From assembly GCA_039180865.1 (NCBI GenBank), contig JBCDCZ010000024.1:1-26982 (forward strand): a DNA stretch of 26,982 nt. Direction: 5' to 3'. Under the pieces are notes generated by a model that was given only the letters and a program-made list of their open reading frames with translations, did no database searches and was not told the DNA's origin. Below, piece by piece: positions 1-8,555 of the stretch; the stretch's first letter is position 1; every line of letters starts with the position of its first letter. The DNA is from JBCDCU01 sp039180865. Its GTDB lineage: Bacteria; Pseudomonadota; Alphaproteobacteria; Rhizobiales; JACESI01. The position numbers and the translations under genes are program-made.

Positions 1-510
1 CCACCTGTCAGCACGTCGTTGCCGCCACCACCGGTCACATTGTCATCGGAATCGGAGCCGATGACCGAGTCGGCTAATGATGTGCCGCGGATCTCATCGA
101 TGCCCGTTGTGGTGATACCGGTCAGATCGAAGTCGAGGGCAGAACCATTCGCCTGGAAGACTTCGCCTGTGGCCTGGGACCCGTCAATCACTTCGATCCC
201 GGATGTCGCAGCAGAGAAATCGGCCTGAACATCGAAGCTGTTACCGCTTCCACCGACGAAGACAAGTGTGTCCGTTCCGGTCGTGCCGGTATCCGAAATC
301 ACATTCGTGCCGGATGTGCCGACGATCGCGTCGAGCATGATCGTATCCGATCCCTCGCCGCCATCCACATTATCTGCTCCGGTGCCGTCGAAGATGGTGT
401 CGTTACCGGCGCCGCCTTCGATCGTGTCATTGCCTGCACCACCGGAGATCGTATCATCGCCAGATCCGCCAACCAGGGTGTCAGTTTCGCTCGTTCCATC
501 AAGGGTTTGG
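1..510 (-). repeat. Direct repeat block, copy B (within RTX gene)
   Basis: This block aligns without visible gaps to 1480-1989, at a constant offset of 1,479 bases. It encodes the segment running from DGTGAD through DTIMLDAIVG and DLTGITTTGIDEI to GGGGNDVL. The copies are nearly identical at protein level, with scattered mostly synonymous DNA changes. The left end is cut by the window, so the true extent is unknown. Confidence 0.85.
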
Positions 511-3500
511 TCTGCAACATAAAAAGCATCGGCCCCTTGCGAATGAAGCGTTGAGATTTCCGAAGCCTCGAACTGCTTTGCGAAGAGACTCACTTCGTCG
601 ATCGAACCGGTGAAATGCTCGTCAATCCTGTCAGCAACACCGTCACCACTTCGTATCTGGCCCGCACCTATGACCCAGGGTTCAGAATTACCCTCGAGCC
701 CACCGCTATAGTCGCTGCTTGCTGCTTCGGTTCCATCAACGAATATTTTCGAGCCATCCGGACCGAATGTCACTGCGATATCCGTCCATTCTCCGGCCTG
801 CACAAGATCCGCATCGGTCCGGAACGTGTAGGTGTCGGTGTCATCCTGCAAACGGACTTCTATCGAACCGTCGTTTCGCAGCCATCCTGTGAAATGCCCA
901 CCACCGTCATTGTATTGGGAATCTCTGGAAAACAATGCCTGTTTCCCTGAAAGCGCATCCGGATTGATCGAAAGACTTATTGTGCCTTCTGACAGAATGA
1001 AAGCGTCGTCGTGAGGGATTTCGACATAACTTGATCCATCGACGACAAGCCCTTGGTCTCCCCCAGTCCCACCGACGCCGGCACCAGAATCGCTGGCTCC
1101 GTTTTGGTATATGCCTTCGTGGCCGTTGCCACTTGAATCCGCGACAACCGCTCCGCCATCATCAAACTTGAGATGAAGAATGGGTTGCGCGATGTCCTGG
1201 GATACGGATACTTCTGCTGGGGTATCGAGGGCTGCGCGCTCATCCATTAGATCAGCCGCCGTCACAATTGTGCCATCCGCGAACTCGAAATTCTCAAACC
1301 CCGTTACAGTATCGGTGCCTTCGGGCGAGCCATCGCGGTTGTCCGTAAAGACAAAGCCGTTTGTGGTCTCGGTGATGTCAAAATCGCCAAGATTGCCGTT
1401 GAAGATTGCAGTGTCCGTTCCGCTGCCGCCTTCAAGTGTATCGTCACCGGCGCCGCCTTCGATCGTGTCGTTGCCGCTACCACCGGAGAGAACATCGTTT
1501 CCGCCGCCGCCGGTGATATTGTCGGCGGAATCCGAGCCGATGACCGTATCTGCCGATCCCGTTCCGCGGATTTCATCGATACCCGTTGTGGTGATGCCTG
1601 TAAGATCGAAGTCGAGCGCTGAACCGTTGGCCTGGAGGACCTCTCCGGTTGCCTGCGATCCGTCGATCACTTCAATACCTGATGTCGCAGCCGAAAAATC
1701 GGCCTGAACATCAAAGCTGTTACCGCTGCCGCCGACAAAGACCAGCGTGTCCGTTCCGGTCGTACCGGTGTCCGAGATCACATTCGTACCGGATGTGCCA
1801 ACAATCGCGTCGAGCATGATTGTGTCCGACCCCTCGCCACCATCGACGCTGTCCGCACCGGTACCATCGAATATTGTGTCGTTGCCGCTACCACCTTCGA
1901 GAACGTCGTTGCCAGCACCGCCGGAGATTGTATCGTCACCTGCAGCTCCGGTTAGCATGTCGGATCCGCTGGTCCCGTCGATCGTTTGATCCGGGTCGAG
2001 CGCATTCCGCGCGGCAATGAGATTACCTGCCGTAACGACAGTTCCATCAGCAAACCGGAAGTTTTCAACGCCGGTTACCGTATCTGTTCCTTCCGGGGAA
2101 CCGTCGCGATTATCGACGAGAACAAAGCCGTCCACGGTTTCGGTGATGTCGAAATCGGCGAGGTTACCGTTAAAGACTGCGGTGTCCGTACCGGTTCCGC
2201 CATCAATCGTGTCATCGCCAGCACCTCCTTCAAGCGTGTCGCGCGCGCTTCCGCCGAAAAGAGAGTCATTGCCTTCGCCACCGACAAGCGTGTCGTTGTT
2301 GTTGGTGCCGGTTACAGTGTCATCGCCGACACCCGCATCGACCACAACCTCGTTGCCGCCCGTTTGCGACAGGCCTGACAGATCGATCGTATTGTTGCTA
2401 TCATTGCCGAAGAGTGTGTTACCGCCGGTTTCGATACGCTCAAAACCTGAAGGATCGAAATCACCAACCGTTACATCTGACCCGAGGACCACCGTGTCGG
2501 TTCCAGCACCGCCTTCGATAGTCGTGCCGACTTCGTCACCTGAAAGGATGACTCTGTCAGACCCTTCGCCGGCATCGATGGTGTCTGCACCGGTCCCGCC
2601 GTCGATGACATCATTGCCCGCTCCACCGAAAAGTTGGTCGGAATCTGCACCACCATCCAAGGTGTCGTTGCCGATACCACCGAAAAGTGTGTCGGCACCA
2701 TCACCGCCAAGAAGCGTGTCATTGTTGTTGGTCCCGGTGACCGTGTCATTGCCGTCGCCGGTATCAATAATGACCGCATTGCCGCCTGATTGTGTAATGC
2801 CAGACAGGTCGATGGTGTTATCGTCATCGGTGCCAAACAGCGTATTGCCGTTGGATTCGATCCGCTCAACGTTGGATGGATCGAAATCGTCGACCGTTAC
2901 ATCCGATGCGAGAACGATGGTATCGGTACCGCCACCGCCTTCGACGGTCGTGCCTCTTTCGTCGCCTGAAAGGATAATCCTGTCCGATCCTTCACCGCCG
3001 TCGATCGTGTCCGCGCCGGTTCCGCCATCGATGACATCCGCTCCGGCGCCACCGAAGAGTTGATCAGCACCCGTACCGCCGTCTAGCGTGTCGTTGCCGC
3101 CACCGCCAAACAGGGTGTCGGCGCCTTCACCGCCGCTCAACGTGTTGGCTTGCTCGGTTCCTGAAACGGTATCGTTTCCGGCTCCGGCATCAATGACGAC
3201 CTCGCTTCCGTTGACCTGGTTAACACCGGTCAGATCAATCGTGTTGTCATCGTCGGTGCCAAAAAGCGTGTTGCCGCCGGTATCGATGCGCTCGACACCG
3301 GACGGGTCGAAATCGTCGACCGTCACATCGGATGAGAGAACGACGGTATCGGATCCTTCGCCGCCTTCAACCGTGGTGCCGATCTCGTCACCTGACAAAA
3401 CAATCGTATCATGGCCTTCACCGGCATCGATCGTGTCAGCGCCCGTTCCGCCGTCGATAAAGTCCGCACCGACACCACCGAAAAGCTGATCGTTTCCAGA

Positions 3501-6296
3501 CCCGCCATCGAGCGTATCGTTACCGCTTCCACCGGTGAGAACGTCGGCACCTTCACCACCGATGAGTGTATCGTGGCTGGTGGTGCCGGTGACGTTGTCG
3601 TCGCCGGCGCCCGCATCAATGACGACCGGATCTCCTCCGACCTGGCTAAGTCCGCCAAGATCGATCGTGTTGTTGATATCGGTCCCAAAAAGCGTGTTGC
3701 CGTTGGATTCAATCCGTTCAACGTTGGAAGGATCGAAATTGTCGACTGTCACGCCGGAAGCAAGGACGATCGTATCGGTCTCGCTACCGCCATCGATTGT
3801 TGTGCCGGTTTCATCGCCGGAAAGAATGATCCTGTCCCATCCTGCGCCAGCGTCGATCGTGTCAGCACCGCTTCCGCCGTCAATAGTGTCATTGCCGGAA
3901 CCGCCGAAAAGTTGATCCTCGCCTTCACCACCATTCAAGACATCGTTGCCTGAACCACCGAAAAGCTCGTCATTTCCAATGTCACCTTCCAGGGTATCGT
4001 TTCCGTTACCGCCGAAGAGCGTGTCGGCACCTTCGCCGCCGAGAAGCGTGTCGTTGTTATTGGTGCCGGTGACCGTATCGTCGCCGTCACCCGCATCGAT
4101 GACAACTTCATTTCCGCCAGTCTGGGACAAACCGGACAAATCGATCGTATTGTTGTCCTCGGTACCGGAGAGTGTGTTGCCACGTGTGTCGATACGCTCG
4201 ACATTCACAGGGTCGAAGTCGTCGACTGTCACATCGGACGCAAGGACGATCGTGTCGGTCCCGTCGCCGCCGTCGACAGTTGTGCCTCTTTCGTCACCGG
4301 ACAGAATAATTGTATCCGCGCCACTACCGCCATCGATCTGATCGGCTCCGGTGCCGCCGTCGATGACGTCATTGCCTGATCCACCGAATACCTCGTCTGT
4401 TCCAGAGCCGCCATCGAGCGTGTCATTGCCACCGCCGCCAAACAGGGTGTCTGCGCCTTCGCCGCCAATCAGCGTATCGTTTCTGATCGTGCCGGAGACC
4501 TCATCGTTGCCGTCACCCGCATCAATAACGACGTCATCGCCGCCGATCTGGTTAAGGTCGGTAAGGTCAATCCTATTGTCATCGTCGGTGCCAAAAAGGG
4601 TGTTTCCATTTGAATCGATGCGTTCGACGTTGGAAGGATCGAAATCGTCGACCGTAACGTCCGATGCGAGAACGATCGTGTCGGTTCCCGTACCGCCTTC
4701 AACAGTCGTACCTCTCTCGTCGCCGGAAAGAATAATGGTGTCGGAACCTGATCCACCGTCGATCGTGTCCGCGCCTTCACCGCCGTCGATCACATCATTG
4801 CCGGATCCACCAAAAAGCTGGTCATTGCCGATCCCTCCGTTGAGGGCATCGCTACCCCCTCCACCGAAAAGTGTGTCGTCGCCGATGCCGCCATTGATGG
4901 TGTCAGCTCCGCTTCCGCCGTCCAGAGTATCAGCACCTTCACCACCAAACAGCGTGTCGGCCTGTCTTGTACCGGTTACGGTGTCATCACCCGCACCCGC
5001 GTCGATAACGACCTCATTACCGCCTGTCTGGCTGACTCCGGTCAGATCGATCCGGTTATCGTCATCCGTGCCGAAGAGCGTGTTTCCATTCGTATCAATA
5101 CGCTCAACCCGGTTTGGGTCGAAATCGTCGACCGTGGTGTCCGCTGCCAGAACGATAGTGTCCCGGCCACTGCCGCCGTCAACGGTCGTGCCGGTCTCGT
5201 CGCCGGACAGGATAATGGTATCACGCCCGGATCCGCCGTCGATCGTATCGGAACCGGTCCCGCCATCGATCACATCATTGCCGGATCCGCCAAAAATCGA
5301 ATCGTCACCCGATCCGCCGAAGAGCGTGTCGTTTCCACGACCTCCAAACAGGGAATCGTTGCCGTCGCCGCCATCGAGTGTATCGTTGCCACGATCAGCC
5401 GAAATCGTGTCGTTGCCGCCAAGTCCGAAAATCGTGTCGTCGCCGCGGAAGCTTTCAAGTGTGTCATCGCCCTCGGTTCCGGTGATCTCCAGGTCGGAAT
5501 TGCGGTCGATCATAGGTGGGAGCGAGGCTTCGGGCACCTCGGGCTCGTCACCGGCGGAAGCGTCAGCCTCAACCGGTTCATCGGCTTCTTCTGGCTCGCC
5601 TTCACCAGCCGGTTCTTCGTCAAAGATGCTGCCTGATGGGCTTTCTGCCTGAGCAAGGACTTCTGGTTCCGGATCGCTTTCGGATGGATCGAAACCGGCT
5701 TCTCTATCGCTGACACCGTCTTCATCAGCCGACTCGGCAGCGCCTGCAGCACCTTGGGCAGTCGTGACACGGTCTTGTACCGCGTCTTCGCCTTCGCGCT
5801 CAGCGCCTTCCCGTCTTCCGAATTCACCCTGGCTTTCAACCGCGTCTGGACCCGGGATCTCGTCGCCTTGCTCTGAGGTCTCATCGCCTTCGAGCTCGTT
5901 GAGGAGAAGCGGTTCCGTGCCGTTGAGATTTTCCTCACGGGACAGAACCCGATCGGTTACAAAGCTGGTCTGTAAAGTTCCAATTGAGCGGGCTTCCGTA
6001 CCGAATGGGTCGTCATCCTCTACGAATGAGGTTTCGACGACGTCATTCGGCTCTTTAAGGTCAAGTGTTGGCGCCTCGTCCTGCTGCTCGTTAGGCAACT
6101 CCTGGGTGTTGGTACCGTCGGCGTTGGTTTCATAGCTGGCCGCGCTCCCGACAAGCACACCGCCGCCATCCGCGTCAGGACGACTGGTCTCTTTGTCGTT
6201 CAGGACGAAATCATTCGCCCGTGGCAATTGATCCTGATCACGGGTTCCTGCCGCTGCACCGTCTGAGCGGATAGTGGAGTTTTGATCATCAGCCAT
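1..6296 (-). CDS. Giant RTX (hemolysin-type Ca2+-binding) secreted protein, C-terminus beyond window
   Basis: One reading frame stays open from the ATG at 6296 to the left edge (about 2,098 codons), so the protein is partial at its C-terminus. Residues 1 to about 265 are acidic, rich in Glu, Asp and Pro, with no signal peptide. From about residue 273 there are GGxGxDxUx nonapeptides, known to form Ca2+-bound beta-rolls outside the cell. Seven long modules follow, each carrying a DDFDP...VERI anchor (about residues 390-1280), then two copies of an AVFNGNL-DFDITE...FADG segment (near residues 1376 and 1634). A LamG/concanavalin A-like domain lies at about residues 1705-1915, and nonapeptides continue to the edge. 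The likely role is a cell-surface or released adhesin exported by the divergent type I system at 6546-12559; this is inferred from family and context. A GAGG Shine-Dalgarno lies 9 bases before the start. The C-terminal secretion signal would be outside the window. Confidence 0.93.
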   Translation of the reverse strand, partial: MADDQNSTIRSDGAAAGTRDQDQLPRANDFVLNDKETSRPDADGGGVLVGSAASYETNADGTNTQELPNEQQDEAPTLDLKEPNDVVETSFVEDDDPFGTEARSIGTLQTSFVTDRVLSREENLNGTEPLLLNELEGDETSEQGDEIPGPDAVESQGEFGRREGAEREGEDAVQDRVTTAQGAAGAAESADEDGVSDREAGFDPSESDPEPEVLAQAESPSGSIFDEEPAGEGEPEEADEPVEADASAGDEPEVPEASLPPMIDRNSDLEITGTEGDDTLESFRGDDTIFGLGGNDTISADRGNDTLDGGDGNDSLFGGRGNDTLFGGSGDDSIFGGSGNDVIDGGTGSDTIDGGSGRDTIILSGDETGTTVDGGSGRDTIVLAADTTVDDFDPNRVERIDTNGNTLFGTDDDNRIDLTGVSQTGGNEVVIDAGAGDDTVTGTRQADTLFGGEGADTLDGGSGADTINGGIGDDTLFGGGGSDALNGGIGNDQLFGGSGNDVIDGGEGADTIDGGSGSDTIILSGDERGTTVEGGTGTDTIVLASDVTVDDFDPSNVERIDSNGNTLFGTDDDNRIDLTDLNQIGGDDVVIDAGDGNDEVSGTIRNDTLIGGEGADTLFGGGGNDTLDGGSGTDEVFGGSGNDVIDGGTGADQIDGGSGADTIILSGDERGTTVDGGDGTDTIVLASDVTVDDFDPVNVERIDTRGNTLSGTEDNNTIDLSGLSQTGGNEVVIDAGDGDDTVTGTNNNDTLLGGEGADTLFGGNGNDTLEGDIGNDELFGGSGNDVLNGGEGEDQLFGGSGNDTIDGGSGADTIDAGAGWDRIILSGDETGTTIDGGSETDTIVLASGVTVDNFDPSNVERIESNGNTLFGTDINNTIDLGGLSQVGGDPVVIDAGAGDDNVTGTTSHDTLIGGEGADVLTGGSGNDTLDGGSGNDQLFGGVGADFIDGGTGADTIDAGEGHDTIVLSGDEIGTTVEGGEGSDTVVLSSDVTVDDFDPSGVERIDTGGNTLFGTDDDNTIDLTGVNQVNGSEVVIDAGAGNDTVSGTEQANTLSGGEGADTLFGGGGNDTLDGGTGADQLFGGAGADVIDGGTGADTIDGGEGSDRIILSGDERGTTVEGGGGTDTIVLASDVTVDDFDPSNVERIESNGNTLFGTDDDNTIDLSGITQSGGNAVIIDTGDGNDTVTGTNNNDTLLGGDGADTLFGGIGNDTLDGGADSDQLFGGAGNDVIDGGTGADTIDAGEGSDRVILSGDEVGTTIEGGAGTDTVVLGSDVTVGDFDPSGFERIETGGNTLFGNDSNNTIDLSGLSQTGGNEVVVDAGVGDDTVTGTNNNDTLVGGEGNDSLFGGSARDTLEGGAGDDTIDGGTGTDTAVFNGNLADFDITETVDGFVLVDNRDGSPEGTDTVTGVENFRFADGTVVTAGNLIAARNALDPDQTIDGTSGSDMLTGAAGDDTISGGAGNDVLEGGSGNDTIFDGTGADSVDGGEGSDTIMLDAIVGTSGTNVISDTGTTGTDTLVFVGGSGNSFDVQADFSAATSGIEVIDGSQATGEVLQANGSALDFDLTGITTTGIDEIRGTGSADTVIGSDSADNITGGGGNDVLSGGSGNDTIEGGAGDDTLEGGSGTDTAIFNGNLGDFDITETTNGFVFTDNRDGSPEGTDTVTGFENFEFADGTIVTAADLMDERAALDTPAEVSVSQDIAQPILHLKFDDGGAVVADSSGNGHEGIYQNGASDSGAGVGGTGGDQGLVVDGSSYVEIPHDDAFILSEGTISLSINPDALSGKQALFSRDSQYNDGGGHFTGWLRNDGSIEVRLQDDTDTYTFRTDADLVQAGEWTDIAVTFGPDGSKIFVDGTEAASSDYSGGLEGNSEPWVIGAGQIRSGDGVADRIDEHFTGSIDEVSLFAKQFEASEISTLHSQGADAFYVADQTLDGTSETDTLVGGSGDDTISGGAGNDTIEGGAGNDTIFDGTGADNVDGGEGSDTIMLDAIVGTSGTNVISDTGTTGTDTLVFVGGSGNSFDVQADFSAATSGIEVIDGSQATGEVFQANGSALDFDLTGITTTGIDEIRGTSLADSVIGSDSDDNVTGGGGNDVLTG
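540..1184 (-). other. LamG-like (Laminin_G_3 type) domain inside the RTX protein
   Basis: The stretch begins with PILHLKFDDG and continues through DSSGNGHEG, a GTISLSINPD strand, EWTDIAVTFGPDGSKIFVDG and FTGSIDEVSLF. This order of motifs is typical of LamG-type concanavalin-like jelly rolls, which often bind glycans. It is the only long non-RTX, non-acidic domain visible. It sits between two copies of a duplicated RTX block. A carbohydrate or matrix ligand is inferred from the fold only. Confidence 0.75.
1480..1989 (-). repeat. Direct repeat block, copy A (within RTX gene)
   Basis: Partner of the block at 1-510. In the direction of translation it precedes the second AVFNGNL segment and the LamG domain, while copy B follows them. 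The arrangement suggests duplication of a roughly 1.5-kb module by recombination within the gene. Confidence 0.85.
2260..5240 (-). repeat. Seven tandem long modules of the RTX protein (about 425 or 477 bp each)
   Basis: The anchor encoding DDFDP...VERI occurs near 5118, 4640, 4213, 3737, 3310, 2880 and 2455. The spacings are about 478, 427, 476, 427, 430 and 425 bases, so most units are about 142 residues and two carry extra nonapeptides (about 159 residues). Each unit reads DTIILSGDE-GTTV, DTIVLASDVTVDDFDP, VERI..GNTLFGTD, IDL.G..Q.GGNEVVIDAG, then a run of GGxGxD nonapeptides. The outer boundaries are approximate. Confidence 0.88.
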
Positions 6297-6299
6297 AGT

Positions 6300-6358
6300 G
6301 TCACGCCTCAATTACATATACCGCCGAAAGAGTCCGGCATGCAGAATGTAGGCGTGAC
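6300..6358 (-). promoter_or_regulatory. Predicted 5'-leader hairpin covering the RTX gene ribosome binding site
   Basis: A perfect 9-bp inverted repeat (GTCACGCCT at 6300-6308, AGGCGTGAC at 6350-6358) lies just upstream of the RTX start. In the leftward transcript the 3' arm contains most of the GAGGCG Shine-Dalgarno (6304-6309). The stem can extend inward by ACAT/ATGT after a 5-base bulge, and the loop has a further GCCG/CGGC pair. Such a structure could limit translation, but an operator role at DNA level is equally possible. Confidence 0.5.
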
Positions 6359-6474
6359 TCATCTGGACAGAATTAACACGACGGGTGAGTGGCTTGTATT
6401 TTCGGAAATTTTGAGCCGGTTCCTTAACGAATACCTTAACCGACTTCAGACTCGCCCATAATTTCAGGCATTTC

Positions 6475-6504
6475 TTGACCTTATTTTAAGCTATTCATTC
6501 TAAT
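6475..6504 (+). promoter_or_regulatory. Candidate sigma-70 type promoter for the ABC exporter operon
   Basis: TTGACC at 6475-6480 and TCTAAT at 6499-6504 are separated by 18 bases and match the -35 and -10 consensus well. Transcription would start near 6511, giving a leader of about 35 bases before the ATG at 6546. The call rests on sequence match only. Confidence 0.4.
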
Positions 6505-6506
6505 CC

Positions 6507-6532
6507 TTAAGCGTCAGTTAAGGTGTTATTAA
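6507..6532. promoter_or_regulatory. CtrA-like TTAA array (TTAA-N7-TTAA-N7-TTAA)
   Basis: TTAA occurs at 6507-6510, 6518-6521 and 6529-6532, so both spacers are exactly 7 bases. The first pair forms the dyad CCTTAA-N7-TTAAGG. TTAA-N7-TTAA is the known recognition pattern of the alphaproteobacterial cell-cycle regulator CtrA. Two more TTAA boxes lie at 6424 and 6436 but with an 8-base spacer. The array overlaps or follows the predicted transcription start of the exporter operon. CtrA control is inferred. Confidence 0.45.
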
Positions 6533-6545
6533 CGATCCGGGTCAA

Positions 6546-8555
6546 ATGGCAATTGGGCGTGCGCCGAAATCGCGGCGTGAAACGGTCGCACCGACAGGGA
6601 ACGTTAACGCCGCACCAGGTGCCGGCGCGCCTCTGCCTGTGAGCTCAGGAATATCCCAAAACAACGCGAAGGAAACGGGTCAGGCCAGCAACGGTTTTGG
6701 AGGATTCCTCTACAAACTGGTGTCACCCGTTATTGGCATTTCTGCGGTTATGCATGAATTGTCTCCGTCAGGATTGCAGCGCCGCGGCATTCCTTTCTCA
6801 CGGGTCTTGCGCCTTCCTTATTCGGTTCTTGTTGCGTCCGTTATGATCAATCTCTTTGGGCTCGCTTTACCGCTGGCGATCCTTCAGGTTTATGACCGCA
6901 TCATTCCGAACATGGCGATGGAAACGTTCGCGCTGATGATTTTCGGACTGATTGCAATCGTGGCGGTCGAGGCGGTCCTGCGGATGGCCAGATCCTACAT
7001 TATGGCCTGGGCTGCCACACGTTTCACCAAGGCGATCATGCAGGATCTGATGTCGCGCTTTGTCTTCGCGCCAAGCGGCGCCTTTGCGGACACTTTGCCG
7101 TCAAAAACAATCGAGAAACTGTCGAATGTTAACCGGATTGCCGACTTTTATGGCGGCCAATCCCGATTGATGTTTGTCGATCTTCCATTTGCTTTCCTGT
7201 TTCTCGGTGTCCTCGGGTTAATCGGTGGCTGGCTTGTTGTCGTCCCGTTGGTGATCCTCGTCCTGTTTGGCTTCATCACCATTGTTTCAAGTCGGGATTA
7301 CAAGAAGCTGCTGGAAAAAAAGGAGGAACACGAAGCGCGCATATATGACTTTGTCGCTGAGACATTGACGGGAATTCTGACCATGAAGGCCCAGGCGGCG
7401 GAACCGCTCCTCATGCGCCGCTTCGAACGCCTTCAGGCTACCAACGCACAGCTGCACTACGACATCATCAAGACCGCCATGCAGGGCCAGACCTTTGCTG
7501 GGCTGCTTGGAAATGGAACCATGATTGCCATGGTGAGCACCGGCGCTGTTCTAGCAGTTCGCGGTGACATGACGATCGGAGCACTTGCTTGCTGTTCGCT
7601 CCTGTCTGGCCGAGCCGTCCAGCCGATCTTGCGCGTTGCAAGCACCTGGAACGAATTCCAGAGTGCGCGCCTTGCGATTGATGAAATCGCCAAGCTGATA
7701 GAAATCAATCATGTTCCGGACCGCAAGGTCGTCACCACACAAGCATCGATACCTGCGGTGCAGATAGAAAACTTCGCGGTCAACGCTGATATCGGCCTGA
7801 CCACGAACGATTCACTGTCGGTTACAATTGAGCCCAGTGAGGTTCTGGCAATTGTTGCGCCTGACGGCAGTGGCAAGACAACACTCATCAAGAGCATGGC
7901 CGGGCTCATGGAGCCGCCATTTGGAAAGATCCTGATTGACGGCGTACCCGCCTATGACTTCCGGCGCATGAACGCTCACGGAGTTGGCATAACGGGACCA
8001 GACACCGAAATCTTCGCTGGGACGATTTTCGATAACATCAGTCTCTTCGGACATGGCGCATCGCCGGAATCCGTTCGCTGGGCAACCAATCTTGTCGAAC
8101 TCGAAGGGGAAATCGATCAGTTACCGAACGGGTATGACACCCCGCTTGGTCAGGGTATTTCGGAGACGCTGCCAGCCGGCTTTATCAAGCGGATCCTGCT
8201 AGCCCGTGTTCTTGCCCAGAAGCCCGTTTTTTGGCTCATGGATGAACCCCAGGGCCGCCTTGATGACAAAGGCCGCATGGCCCTGATGCGCGCAATCGAT
8301 CAAGTGCGTGGCTGGATGACGATTGTCTATTCAACCTCGTCGGAAGACCTGATCGCTCATGCAGACCGGATCTTGAAAGTTGACCGCAGCGGTTACCAGG
8401 TTTTTGACAGTTACGATGATTATCGTGATGCGATTAGCCGGGAAGAGCGGGCTTTCGGCGCTGATGCGTTTGATGCAGAAGAAGAAGCCCAAGATGCCGC
8501 TTTCGAAGAGGTCATGAACGCCGATGACCCATCATCCACCCGCGAGGTGTCGTGA
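6546..8555 (+). CDS. Type I secretion ABC transporter subunit 1 (degenerate ATPase domain)
   Basis: A 669-residue half-transporter: hydrophilic N-terminus (about 1-85), a six-helix ABC membrane domain (about 95-370) and a C-terminal nucleotide-binding domain (about 400-620), followed by an acidic tail. It resembles PrtD/LapB-type exporters in the membrane domain, with ALPLAILQVYDRIIPN as a typical family stretch. Walker B is intact (WLMDEP, D566-E567). Walker A has Ala instead of the first Gly (A438-PDGSGKT). The LSGGQ signature is replaced by LPAGF (542-546), the Q-loop reads GITGP without Gln, and the H-loop has STSS (596-599) without His. The gene overlaps the next by one base, so the two products probably form a heterodimer in the inner membrane exporting the divergent RTX protein. 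No strong Shine-Dalgarno precedes the ATG, so a slightly later start is possible. Confidence 0.88.
   Translation: MAIGRAPKSRRETVAPTGNVNAAPGAGAPLPVSSGISQNNAKETGQASNGFGGFLYKLVSPVIGISAVMHELSPSGLQRRGIPFSRVLRLPYSVLVASVMINLFGLALPLAILQVYDRIIPNMAMETFALMIFGLIAIVAVEAVLRMARSYIMAWAATRFTKAIMQDLMSRFVFAPSGAFADTLPSKTIEKLSNVNRIADFYGGQSRLMFVDLPFAFLFLGVLGLIGGWLVVVPLVILVLFGFITIVSSRDYKKLLEKKEEHEARIYDFVAETLTGILTMKAQAAEPLLMRRFERLQATNAQLHYDIIKTAMQGQTFAGLLGNGTMIAMVSTGAVLAVRGDMTIGALACCSLLSGRAVQPILRVASTWNEFQSARLAIDEIAKLIEINHVPDRKVVTTQASIPAVQIENFAVNADIGLTTNDSLSVTIEPSEVLAIVAPDGSGKTTLIKSMAGLMEPPFGKILIDGVPAYDFRRMNAHGVGITGPDTEIFAGTIFDNISLFGHGASPESVRWATNLVELEGEIDQLPNGYDTPLGQGISETLPAGFIKRILLARVLAQKPVFWLMDEPQGRLDDKGRMALMRAIDQVRGWMTIVYSTSSEDLIAHADRILKVDRSGYQVFDSYDDYRDAISREERAFGADAFDAEEEAQDAAFEEVMNADDPSSTREVS

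Noticed and set aside
2017..5652. Long Ser/Pro/Val-rich open frames on the plus strand (up to 433 codons) opposite the RTX gene
   Set aside because: They are antisense images of the Gly/Asp-rich repeats (codons such as GGC, GAC and GAT read as GCC, GTC and ATC), with the same periodicity and no plausible start sites. The minus-strand frame is continuous and matches a known family.
5730..5790. QGAAGAAE-like stretch in the RTX N-terminus as a possible LapG cleavage site
   Set aside because: The surrounding retention-module features of LapA-type adhesins are not visible, the stretch is low-complexity, and no lapD or lapG is present in the window.
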